Shown here in pieces: positions 1 to 5,731 of a stretch of DNA of 5,731 bases. Source of the stretch: Calditrichia bacterium (lineage in GTDB: Bacteria > Calditrichota > Calditrichia > Calditrichales > Calditrichaceae). Positions within the stretch are counted from its first letter, which is position 1; every line of letters begins with the position of its first letter. The translations under genes and the position numbers were made by a program. The DNA is taken from NCBI GenBank assembly GCA_027039465.1, contig JALWEA010000026.1, positions 1-5,731 on the forward strand, written 5' to 3'. The notes below the pieces were generated by a model that was given only the letters and a program-made list of their open reading frames with translations, was not told the origin of the DNA and searched no databases.

Positions 1-17
1 TTACAGAGGCGCTGTAA
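1..17. repeat. Small perfect inverted repeat at the window edge
   Basis: TTACAG (1-6) and CTGTAA (12-17) are perfect reverse complements around a 5-base loop AGGCG. The repeat lies next to the point where the lacI homology is lost. It may extend beyond the window, so whether it is a complete hairpin or the arm of something larger cannot be seen. Confidence 0.4.
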
Positions 18-50
18 AAATGATTCAGCCTTTTTAAAAAATTAGCTGAA
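16..50 (-). terminator. Possible weak intrinsic terminator after the truncated lacI
   Basis: Read on the minus strand, TTCAGC (50-45) pairs with GCTGAA (29-24) around an AT-rich interior containing TTTTT/AAAAA, and is followed by TCATTTTT (23-16). It lies about 36 nt past the TGA at 86-88. The stem is only six pairs and the T-run is offset by three bases, so efficiency would be modest. Confidence 0.3.
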
Positions 51-85
51 AAGTTAACAAGAACAAACGAATTTTCAACAATCGC

Positions 86-571
86 TCAATTTAGGTTAAT
101 GGTATCGGGAATATCCATGATGCGATCGAAAAATACAATCCGACCGCCGGATTTCAAAAACCAGCGAAAATGCTCGTCACTTTTGGTTGTTTGCGAAACA
201 GACACCAACATTCCCGCCACGCGATTACCCATTAACGCCCGGGTGTTCATGACTTCCCGCTCATATTTTTCATTGGATTGACAAACCAACAAAACATATC
301 CGTGCTTTTGAGCCACTTCTTCCATACCGCTAATGGCGCTGGCGAAAAAATGGTGCTGAATTTCTGGCACCAAAACCCCGATTAAATTTGTTTTGTTATT
401 TTTTAAATTACGGGCAAAAAGATTGGGCTGATAATTCAGCTTTTCGGCCATTTCCTTTACTTTTTTCTTCGTTTCCGGATTCACGTCCGGATGATCGCGT
501 AAAGCGCGGGAAACGGTTGTATGGTGCAGGCCTAATGCCCGAGCAATATCTTTAATAGTGGTCTTTTTCAT
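86..571 (-). pseudogene. LacI-family transcriptional regulator, amino-terminal half only (probable truncated gene)
   Basis: The 161-residue product starts with a textbook LacI/GalR DNA-binding region. The helix-turn-helix lies at about residues 5-27 (TIKDIARALG, then TTVSRAL). The hinge helix is at about 48-60 (YQPNLFARNL), and Leu56 sits where family members insert a leucine into the minor groove. Residues 62-157 match the first part of the periplasmic-binding-protein-like sugar domain (IGVLVPEIQHHFF, CQSN, GMLVSVS, FFDR). Family members are usually about 330-340 residues. Here a TGA follows DIPDTINLN, so the rest of the N-subdomain, the whole C-subdomain and most of the dimer interface are missing. 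Neither read-through nor the other two frames of positions 1-85 restores family-like sequence, so a single frameshift does not explain the loss; a deletion or rearrangement is more likely. The start is supported by the conserved MKKTTIKDIA opening, though no good Shine-Dalgarno precedes it. The regulator's effector and targets cannot be told. Confidence 0.85.
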
Positions 572-575
572 GATC

Positions 576-587
576 GCAACCGGTTAC
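576..587. promoter_or_regulatory. Probable LacI-family operator (autoregulatory)
   Basis: GCAACCGGTTAC contains the perfect palindrome AACCGGTT (578-585) centred on a CpG, with one further outer match. LacI/GalR-family operators are characteristically palindromes with a central CG, of the form AAnCGnTT. The site lies in the predicted leader, about 26-33 nt after the predicted start and just before the ATG at 571. A repressor bound there would block its own gene. Binding is inferred from position and sequence only. Confidence 0.5.
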
Positions 588-599
588 TGCACTCGTGTT

Positions 600-611
600 C
601 ACAACTTTGTG
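600..611. repeat. Short inverted repeat at the lacI transcript start
   Basis: CACAA and TTGTG flank a 2-bp centre (CT), forming a compact dyad that covers the predicted transcription start near 610. It could be a second regulator half-site pair. It lacks the central CG expected of LacI-family operators, and a chance dyad in AT-rich DNA is possible. Confidence 0.3.
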
Positions 612-616
612 CAAAA

Positions 617-645
617 ATAATATCAAATATTTTTACTATTGTCAA
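617..645 (-). promoter_or_regulatory. Sigma-70-type promoter of the lacI-like gene
   Basis: On the minus strand a perfect -35 box TTGACA (645-640) is followed by exactly 17 bp and a -10 box TATTAT (622-617, one mismatch to TATAAT). This predicts a transcript start near 610 and a leader of about 39 nt before the ATG at 571. The -10 region also overlaps a TATTTTTG string (619-612) that fits the Bacteroidota TAnnTTTG element, but the nearest upstream TTG is 23 bp away, too far for that class. The sigma-70 reading is therefore preferred. Confidence 0.75.
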
Positions 646-727
646 GAAATAAACCTGGCCTTAACAAGCTATCAATTTTAAAGTTTAATAGTTAAAAGGG
701 AATATATTGTCGGCACCAATCAAAAGC

Positions 728-2836
728 TTATTGAAAAATAGCCTGCACCAAAATCTCAACATCCAAAAGCAAACTTTGGTTTTTCAGATAATGCGCTTCA
801 AATGATTCATAAATTTCGGAACTTGTTATCTTGTCCCGATTAATCTGCACAAGTCCCGTTAAACCAGGTTTATAATCAAACATGGGCGCATCTTCGGGCT
901 TTTCGGCCAAAGGCGCGCCGACAAACGACAAATCCCCGCGCAAAATATTCAGCAGGTGCAATGTAAAACTCAGGCCTTTGCCCTTTTGAGTCCACAAGAT
1001 GCTTATCGGCTTTTGCCCGTATTTAAAGATGGTTTTGTGCTCGATACTGCGCGCCCCGACGATTAAATTCCACAAATGATAAGGAAATAACAAAACAAGC
1101 AGGAAGAACGAGAGCAGCAGATCAAACATGCGTTTGACCATTTTATTAAACGGTTTCCCGTAGGCAAACTCGATATCGATCAATGGCACCGTGTCCAGGC
1201 GCTCGATAGTCGATTTCCCGATCATGAATTCCAGATGACTCGGTACGGTTTTAAATTCAACATGCGGATTTTGTACTTGCGACATGGTATTTAAAATGGC
1301 CTCGAACGATAAATTATGGGTGGTAAAAATCACCAAATCCACGCGATTCAAGCGAATATATTCGGGAAGATTTTCCAATTGGGTAACCACGGGAATCCCG
1401 TTCAGTGCCTTGCCCACATCCTGGGCGTTTAAAGCGACCAGTCCCAAAATTTTAATACTTGATGCAACGTAGCTTTGCAGCTTATTCAAAAGCTGTTTCG
1501 TCTCCTTGTCATAGCCGACGATTACCGTACGCTTCAGGAAATAATCGCGTGAAAGTGCGGAAGTTGTTTTTCGCCTGCGGGCACGTAAAATAATACGCCA
1601 CAAAGACATCAATAGGACACTGCCCACCGCAGAAACAATGACCACCAGGCGCGAAAAAGCAAATTGATTAAAAAAGAACGTTAATGCCGAAACAAAGGTA
1701 AAGGCCGTGATATTCGCTTTTACAATCTTGATCACCGAAAGCCGATCGCGGTTGACGCTTTCGAAAAACAACGCGGACAAAAAATAGGCCACGGTCGTAA
1801 TCCCGTTAATGACAATGTAATGGCTAAAAAAATCTCCCAAATGGAAGGAACCTTTTAACGTATAGCGCAGCCAGAACATTCCAAACAAAACAACATTCAG
1901 CAACGTCAAATCAAGCAAAACGGGATAGTACAACTCCAGATTGTTTTTAATAAAAATAAATAGTCCGCGCAGCACCGTTCCCAAAAAGATGAGCCATTTA
2001 AAAGGATAGACATATTTTTTTTGATAATGTTTTTTGTAAAATTGGTAAAGCGATCGATTGAAAGTGATGACGTAGTCCAGATTATTCTTCTTGGTACTCT
2101 CACCTTTGTAATGGATGATTTGCGAATCGGGCACGTAATAAATTTTGCCGCCTGCCTTGTTAATACGATGACAATAATCAATGTCCTCGCAATACATGAA
2201 AAAATCTTCATCCAGCTTGCCGACCTTTTTAACGATTTCACTGCGCATCATCATGAAGGAACCGGAGATGGCTTCCACCGGGTAAATATCGTTTTCATCA
2301 AGGTAGGTTAAATTGTAACGCCCGAAAATCTTGCTTTTGGGAAACAAGCGCGATAAACCAATCACTTTCCAAAATGCCGTTAATGGTGTCGGGATGCTGT
2401 GGCGGCAATCCACGGAAAACGTTCCATCGGGATTTAAGATTTTGCACGTGGCGGCCGAAGCGTCCGGCGTTTTTTCAAAAAACTCAAGCAGCTTAACGAA
2501 TGTGTCTTCCTGAACCACCGTATCGGGATTCAACAAAACAATGAACTTTCCGCGGGCGATTTCCAAGCCCTGATTGTTGGCTGCGGAAAATCCCTTATTT
2601 TCCTTATTCTCGATTAAAGTCACCTCGGGAAACCGTTTGCGAATCATGGGCACCGAACCGTCCACCGAAGCATTGTCGATTACAATAATCTCCGAAGGAA
2701 TATCCTTCAAGGCCCGCTCAACCGAATTCAGACATTGTTCCAGGAACTCGCGCACATTGTAATTGACAATGATTACCGAAATCGTGATTTCCTGCCCGTC
2801 ATTCACAAACGGTTTGGTTAAAATTCCCTGATTCAT
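728..2836 (-). CDS. GT2 glycosyltransferase (WbbL-like) fused to a degenerate WbaP/EpsE-type sugar-phosphate transferase module
   Basis: The product has 702 residues. Residues about 17-265 form a GT-A fold family 2 glycosyltransferase: SVIIVNYN at 20-27, VIDNASVDGS at 52-61, the nucleotide-sugar/metal motif NPD at 103-105 and the acidic YCEDID motif at 215-220. All look intact, and the overall flavour is that of WbbL/WcaE-type rhamnosyltransferases, which add the second sugar to a polyprenyl-PP primer. The exact donor sugar is a guess. Four hydrophobic segments follow at roughly 302-324, 338-357, 372-391 and 396-415. A Rossmann-like domain starts at RTVIVG (436-441). A bacterial sugar transferase domain runs from KRMFD (568-572) to the end. 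That last domain is badly decayed. The region before the catalytic loop is shortened, the usual LDELPQ dyad is replaced by Ser623-Phe624, and the PRP motif reads APL, while NILRGDLSFVG and PGLTGLVQ survive. The gene overlaps the upstream gene by 4 nt (ATGA). Its Shine-Dalgarno-like AAGGAAG (2847-2841), inside the upstream gene, supports this start and translational coupling. Confidence 0.85.
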   Translation of the reverse strand: MNQGILTKPFVNDGQEITISVIIVNYNVREFLEQCLNSVERALKDIPSEIIVIDNASVDGSVPMIRKRFPEVTLIENKENKGFSAANNQGLEIARGKFIVLLNPDTVVQEDTFVKLLEFFEKTPDASAATCKILNPDGTFSVDCRHSIPTPLTAFWKVIGLSRLFPKSKIFGRYNLTYLDENDIYPVEAISGSFMMMRSEIVKKVGKLDEDFFMYCEDIDYCHRINKAGGKIYYVPDSQIIHYKGESTKKNNLDYVITFNRSLYQFYKKHYQKKYVYPFKWLIFLGTVLRGLFIFIKNNLELYYPVLLDLTLLNVVLFGMFWLRYTLKGSFHLGDFFSHYIVINGITTVAYFLSALFFESVNRDRLSVIKIVKANITAFTFVSALTFFFNQFAFSRLVVIVSAVGSVLLMSLWRIILRARRRKTTSALSRDYFLKRTVIVGYDKETKQLLNKLQSYVASSIKILGLVALNAQDVGKALNGIPVVTQLENLPEYIRLNRVDLVIFTTHNLSFEAILNTMSQVQNPHVEFKTVPSHLEFMIGKSTIERLDTVPLIDIEFAYGKPFNKMVKRMFDLLLSFFLLVLLFPYHLWNLIVGARSIEHKTIFKYGQKPISILWTQKGKGLSFTLHLLNILRGDLSFVGAPLAEKPEDAPMFDYKPGLTGLVQINRDKITSSEIYESFEAHYLKNQSLLLDVEILVQAIFQ

Positions 2837-5304
2837 CGCGCTTCCTTACCACCTAAAAATATGAGTACGGATCGCAACAGGATGCGAAAATCGAACGATA
2901 ATGACATATTCTCCAAATAAAACAAATCGTGTTTCAATTGATCGCGTTTGTATTTTAAAGCTTCTTCGTAGCGATATTTCACCTGCGCCCAACCCGTTAA
3001 ACCGGGACGCACCTGAAAGCGGCGATTATAAAATTTAATTTTGCGGCGCAATTCTTCCACCACTTCCACTTTTTCCGGACGCGGGCCGACAAAGCTCATT
3101 TTGCCTAACATGATATTAATTAAAGCAGGCAATTTGTACAAACGGGTACGATACAAAATTTTTCCGATCAGCGGCTGCCTCCCTGTCTTCGGGTTTTTCG
3201 TGGCAAAATTGAGCAAACCGAAGACTTTGCCGTATTTGCCCACAGTGTTTACAATTTCAAAAACCGGATAAATTCCGCCGAGCAATTGCAAAATCATAAT
3301 AAGCAAAAAAACAGGAGACAGCGCCACTAATAACAGCAGAGAAAAAGTTAAATCGAACAAGCGCTTTAAGCTCCATTGCCAGAGTTTCATGGATTCGGGG
3401 AACAGGCGAATTAAAGGGTGTCCCATTATTTCTTCCGTTTTCAGGCCGGAGATGGCATCGTACATTTGTGGAATTACTTTAAAGATCACGGAAGGATTAT
3501 CAATCCTGGAAACCAAGTTTAAAATTTCGTCGCGGGAGCGCTCGTTAATGGCAATGATCACTTCTTCAATTTGATGTGTACGCACAATTTCGGCCAATTG
3601 ATCGTAGGTGCCTAAAAACGGCAGATCACTAAAGGGTTTGTCCATGGGTTCGCGTGTCACATAACCGACCAAATCGTACAATAAATGAGGATTGGTGCGA
3701 ATATCTTTGACCAACCGCCTGGCTTTGGTTGTATTGCCGACGAGAAGCGTTCGATGCGGCGCATATTCCAAAACGGAAAAACGTTTTTCCAAAAAGATAA
3801 TCACCAACCTTCCGATATTCATCAGGATCAGCAACAAAGCGCCATAGATGAGCAAGCCAAGACGTCCTTCGGAAAACGGTTTACTAGGATTGAAAGTGAG
3901 CAAAAACAGAATTAAAATGCCGAATAAAATAACTTTGGACACTTTCAACAGATGATCAAAGCGGGAGACATCCCAACGTAAATCGTATAAATTGTTCAGC
4001 CAAAACAACCCCAACCAACCGAGTGTTAAAATTACCAGAACCATGGGTTGCGTGATTAACTGCAACGAAAGGCTGCCCGAATTATCGAACCAGCCGGATT
4101 GGTAACGCACCCACCAGGTAAGCACAAACGCCAAATTGAGCATGATAATATCGTTTAAGACCAAAATAAATTTGTGGATGAGACGACCGATATTGAGCGG
4201 CGCCAGGCTGGGACTGGATTTAAAAATTTCGTGGTCACCGTAGTACGTTCGGATGCGCTGCGCCTCCAGATAGCCCAAACGCTTGAGTCCGAAAATCGAC
4301 AGAATCAGCACTAAGAACAAGGCAATCCCACCCGCCATAAAATAATGGCAGGCCAACAGGTAGGAAGTAAATCCGTATCCCAATGCGGCCAAATAAATGA
4401 TGTACACCGCTTGTTTGTGAGAGAGCCCTAAATAAATGAGACGATGATGCAAATGATCTTTATCCGGTTTAAAAGGATGTTTGCCTTTGTTGAGTCGGCG
4501 AAAAAAGGCAATACTGGTATCGCCGATGGGAATGGCCAAAATAAGAATGGGCAATAACAGTCCCACGCGACCCGGTGCCGTTTCGAAGCCCTTCATGCTC
4601 AAAGCGGCCAGCATCATGCCTAAAAACAGCGAGCCCGTATCGCCCATAAAAATACTCGCCGGATGATGATTGAATTTTAAGAAGCCTAAGATACCGCCCA
4701 TTAAACCGAGGGAGATAATAAGAAAAGCAACATTGCCATTTTGGTAGGCCAGTACGGCAAAAACCGCAGTGGCAATCAGGCTGACCCCTCCGGCCAATCC
4801 ATCCAATCCGTCCAACAGATTAACGGCGTTACTCACACCGATCAGCCAAAGGTAAGTGACGGGAATAGCGAAAACTCCCAAATTCAAATCGGTGGTAAAC
4901 GGCAGGCTAATGCGTTGAATAATGCCGCCAAACGCAATGATGACCGTGGCAACAATAGTCTGGCCTAAAAACTTTTTGCCCGCATCCAGGCCCTTTAAAT
5001 CGTCCCAGGCACCCAAAGCGACCACCAAAACCGAAGCCAATAAAATACCATCGTAATCATGCCAAATTTTACGGAAGGCATCAGGCAATAATAAAGCGGA
5101 AGCAAAAACGCCTGTCAAAAATCCGGCAAAAATACCAAAGCCGCCCATGGTCGGCATGAATTTTTTATGCACTTTGCGCGGATCGGGCATTTCGCCGATG
5201 TGCCACTTGATGGCCAGCGAACGTACCCAATAGGTCACCAAAAGGCCGACCAACGTCGAAGCTGCAAAAATGATTAGGAGTAAAATGTCGTTTGTTTTTA
5301 ACAT
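2833..5304 (-). CDS. WecA-type polyprenyl-phosphate HexNAc-1-P transferase fused to a degenerate WbaP/EpsE-type module
   Basis: The product has 823 residues. Residues 1-350 are a full multi-spanning WecA/MraY-family enzyme, which transfers a HexNAc-1-phosphate from a UDP-sugar to undecaprenyl phosphate at the inner membrane. Catalytic motifs are intact: Asp101-Asp102 (AWDDLKG), NLLDGLDGLAGG at 162-173, FMGDTGS at 219-225 and the HLHHR loop at 284-288. The early PDPRKVH and PTMGG motifs are also present. From about 375 a second module begins. It has four membrane segments (about 377-400, 420-437, 456-472, 484-505), a Rossmann-like domain starting at RTLLVG (518-523), and a sugar transferase domain from KRLFD (647-651). 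This domain keeps KMSFVGPRPE (735-744) and VRPGLTGWAQV (765-775). The expected DE dyad of LDELPQ is Tyr723-Lys724, and the KFRTM region reads NFATK, so it is probably inactive. The start lies directly before the first membrane helix. No Shine-Dalgarno is seen, but the ATG sits inside a 7-nt overlap with a relic reading frame upstream. First gene of the pair with the GT2 fusion. Confidence 0.88.
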   Translation of the reverse strand: MLKTNDILLLIIFAASTLVGLLVTYWVRSLAIKWHIGEMPDPRKVHKKFMPTMGGFGIFAGFLTGVFASALLLPDAFRKIWHDYDGILLASVLVVALGAWDDLKGLDAGKKFLGQTIVATVIIAFGGIIQRISLPFTTDLNLGVFAIPVTYLWLIGVSNAVNLLDGLDGLAGGVSLIATAVFAVLAYQNGNVAFLIISLGLMGGILGFLKFNHHPASIFMGDTGSLFLGMMLAALSMKGFETAPGRVGLLLPILILAIPIGDTSIAFFRRLNKGKHPFKPDKDHLHHRLIYLGLSHKQAVYIIYLAALGYGFTSYLLACHYFMAGGIALFLVLILSIFGLKRLGYLEAQRIRTYYGDHEIFKSSPSLAPLNIGRLIHKFILVLNDIIMLNLAFVLTWWVRYQSGWFDNSGSLSLQLITQPMVLVILTLGWLGLFWLNNLYDLRWDVSRFDHLLKVSKVILFGILILFLLTFNPSKPFSEGRLGLLIYGALLLILMNIGRLVIIFLEKRFSVLEYAPHRTLLVGNTTKARRLVKDIRTNPHLLYDLVGYVTREPMDKPFSDLPFLGTYDQLAEIVRTHQIEEVIIAINERSRDEILNLVSRIDNPSVIFKVIPQMYDAISGLKTEEIMGHPLIRLFPESMKLWQWSLKRLFDLTFSLLLLVALSPVFLLIMILQLLGGIYPVFEIVNTVGKYGKVFGLLNFATKNPKTGRQPLIGKILYRTRLYKLPALINIMLGKMSFVGPRPEKVEVVEELRRKIKFYNRRFQVRPGLTGWAQVKYRYEEALKYKRDQLKHDLFYLENMSLSFDFRILLRSVLIFLGGKEAR
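2837..2847 (-). promoter_or_regulatory. Ribosome binding site of the GT2 fusion gene
   Basis: AAGGAAG (2847-2841 on the minus strand) stands 4 nt before the ATG at 2836, within the last codons of the upstream gene (…GKEAR). It is the only convincing purine-rich start signal in the window. Together with the ATGA stop/start overlap, it fixes the start of the downstream gene and indicates coupled translation. Confidence 0.6.
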
Positions 5305-5402
5305 TGTTTTTTCAATTTATTTAAATGATATTTAACGCGATCTTCCGTAATATCGCCAAAATTTTCTGGGTAGTTTTCTGGGTAGTTTTTGACTAAATCT
5401 AA
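5298..5402 (-). pseudogene. C-terminal remnant of an unidentified upstream gene (34 codons)
   Basis: On the minus strand a frame is open from 5402 to a TAA at 5300-5298 and reads LDLVKNYPENYPENFGD, then ITEDRVKYHLNKLKKQC. It has no usable start codon and is closed upstream by TAA at 5405-5403. The composition (hydrophilic, charged, no rare-residue clutter) looks like a genuine protein tail rather than chance translation. It runs 7 nt into the WecA-fusion gene, the geometry expected of a former operon partner. NYPE is duplicated by a 12-bp tandem repeat that keeps the frame. I do not recognise the family. The alternative is a chance open stretch of 105 nt in AT-rich DNA. Confidence 0.4.
5362..5390. 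repeat. 12-bp tandem duplication
   Basis: TTTTCTGGGTAG occurs twice back to back (5362-5373 and 5374-5385), followed by a partial third copy made of the T-run at 5386-5390. The unit is a multiple of three and duplicates the residues NYPE in the minus-strand relic frame. Replication slippage is the simplest origin. Confidence 0.9.
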
Positions 5403-5601
5403 TTAAAACGTCCCCAACAATTATTATTCAAGATGCTAAATTTCGGCATTGACACCAAATTGTTTAAAAAGTGCCATAAACATAAGATCGCCTTTCTAAA
5501 TGCAACGAATAATCTCCTTCAAATTGGCACCGGATGCAAGGCTCCATTGTTCCGTCCCGATTTTCCGGATTTACTACTATTGACATGTTGTGGTGCGTCC
5601 G

Positions 5602-5638
5602 TCCCTCGATACGCCCGCCTCAGGCGGACTACTCGGGA
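5602..5638. repeat. GC-rich palindromic intergenic repeat (REP-like)
   Basis: A perfect inner stem CCGCCT/AGGCGG with a single central C (5615-5627) is nested in outer arms that begin TCCC (5602-5605) and end GGGA (5635-5638), with mismatched CTCGATACG and ACTACTC between. Palindromes of the CCCTCGATACG…CTACTCGGGA style are, from general knowledge, dispersed intergenic repeats in several bacterial lineages. Only one copy is in this window, so its repeated nature here is inferred. It could fold as a hairpin in RNA of either strand, but has no T-tract to make it a terminator. Confidence 0.55.
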
Positions 5639-5653
5639 ACCGGACGCTGTACC

Positions 5654-5688
5654 AGTTCCAAGTTCCCAGTTCCTAATTCCTAATTAAA
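5654..5688. repeat. 7-bp degenerate tandem repeat
   Basis: Successive heptamers AGTTCCA, AGTTCCC, AGTTCCT, AATTCCT and AATTAAA run without gaps from 5654 to 5688, so the period is exactly seven with drift at two positions. On the other strand it reads as AGGAACT/AGGAATT units. Such minisatellite-like runs occur in non-coding DNA of some bacteria, often close to palindromic repeats like the one just to the left. It is not coding. Confidence 0.8.
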
Positions 5689-5731
5689 TCCATGTCACTA
5701 TCTTAATAATCCCAGGCGCCAACCATGGTTT

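Larger units (their letters stand above)
5403..5731. other. Non-coding stretch upstream of the polysaccharide genes
   Basis: No gene of credible length or composition is present on either strand. The right part (about 5600-5690) is filled by the palindrome and the 7-bp repeats. The remainder, about 5403-5600 and 5690-5731, shows only short open frames whose peptides look random. Candidate promoter boxes facing the WecA-fusion gene are weak. One is TTGAAT (5429-5424) with TTTAAT (5405-5400) on the minus strand at an 18-bp spacing. The true promoter of the two large genes may therefore lie beyond 5731. Confidence 0.55.

Noticed and set aside
86..88. TGA of the lacI fragment as a simple nonsense mutation or frameshift
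   Set aside because: Reading through the stop, or in either alternative frame of positions 1-85, does not recover LacI-like sequence, so the loss is larger than one base.
650..727. Terminator between the GT2 fusion gene and the lacI promoter
   Set aside because: Only weak AT-rich dyads are present, with no GC stem followed by a T-run. Read-through into the lacI region is possible.
1906..2241. 111-codon minus-strand frame inside the GT2 fusion gene
   Set aside because: It is an out-of-frame shadow of the GT2 coding sequence, whose own frame carries the conserved ED motif and membrane segments.
2021..2311. 96-codon plus-strand frame opposite the GT2 domain
   Set aside because: It is an antisense shadow of the conserved GT2 domain, with no independent evidence of coding.
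5436..5483. 15-codon minus-strand frame MFMALFKQFGVNAEI preceded by AAAGG
   Set aside because: Too short to distinguish from chance, and nothing nearby indicates a leader peptide mechanism.
5464..5586. 40-codon minus-strand frame starting MSIVVNPENRDG
   Set aside because: It is short, has no clear ribosome site before its ATG and shows no recognisable domain. Neighbouring frames look equally plausible, so non-coding DNA is the simpler reading.
5602..5638. tRNA, CRISPR repeat or rho-independent terminator at the GC-rich palindrome
   Set aside because: There is no cloverleaf, no regularly spaced direct repeats and no adjacent T-tract on either strand.
5433..5687. 84-codon plus-strand open frame
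   Set aside because: Its last third is merely the translation of the palindrome and of the 7-bp repeat (ending SSQFLIPN). There is no ribosome site, the composition is random-looking and no family is recognisable.

Overview
The window looks like a chromosomal surface-polysaccharide locus of a free-living Gram-negative-type bacterium with moderate, slightly AT-rich base composition. The style of the LacI-family protein and of the polyprenol-sugar enzymes suggests the FCB group (Bacteroidota, Calditrichota or Ignavibacteriota relatives). The one clear promoter is of the sigma-70 type (TTGACA, 17 bp, TATTAT), which argues mildly against Bacteroidota proper. Taxonomy is an inference from protein flavour only. 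Every supported gene lies on the minus strand, so the window is transcribed from high to low coordinates.

Layout in transcription order. (1) 5305-5731 is an upstream stretch with no intact gene. It holds a 7-bp tandem repeat, a strong GC-rich palindrome of the dispersed intergenic type, and next to the first gene a 34-codon open stretch that reads like the C-terminal end of a lost gene, with a 12-bp in-frame duplication. (2) 2833-5304 encodes an 823-residue fusion. An intact WecA/MraY-type polyprenyl-phosphate HexNAc-1-phosphate transferase is joined to a complete-length but catalytically degenerate WbaP/EpsE-type module (four membrane segments, Rossmann-like domain, bacterial sugar transferase domain). 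(3) 728-2836 overlaps it by 4 nt (ATGA) and encodes a 702-residue fusion. An intact GT2 glycosyltransferase resembling WbbL-type rhamnosyltransferases is joined to a second and more decayed copy of the same module. (4) 572-727 carries a strong promoter and a LacI-type operator for (5) 86-571, the amino-terminal half of a LacI-family regulator that stops abruptly in the middle of its ligand-binding domain. (6) 1-85 holds two small inverted repeats, possibly a weak terminator.

The likely joint job of the two large genes is the first two steps of building a lipid-linked glycan: the WecA part makes polyprenyl-PP-HexNAc and the GT2 part adds the next sugar. The unusual point is that both catalytic domains carry C-terminal modules from a competing class of priming enzyme, and in both modules the Asp-Glu catalytic dyad is gone. 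The two modules align with each other and look like diverged copies of one ancestor. They may now act as membrane anchors, scaffolds or sensors that hold the first two enzymes together. That function is a hypothesis. The loss of the catalytic residues can be read directly from the sequence.
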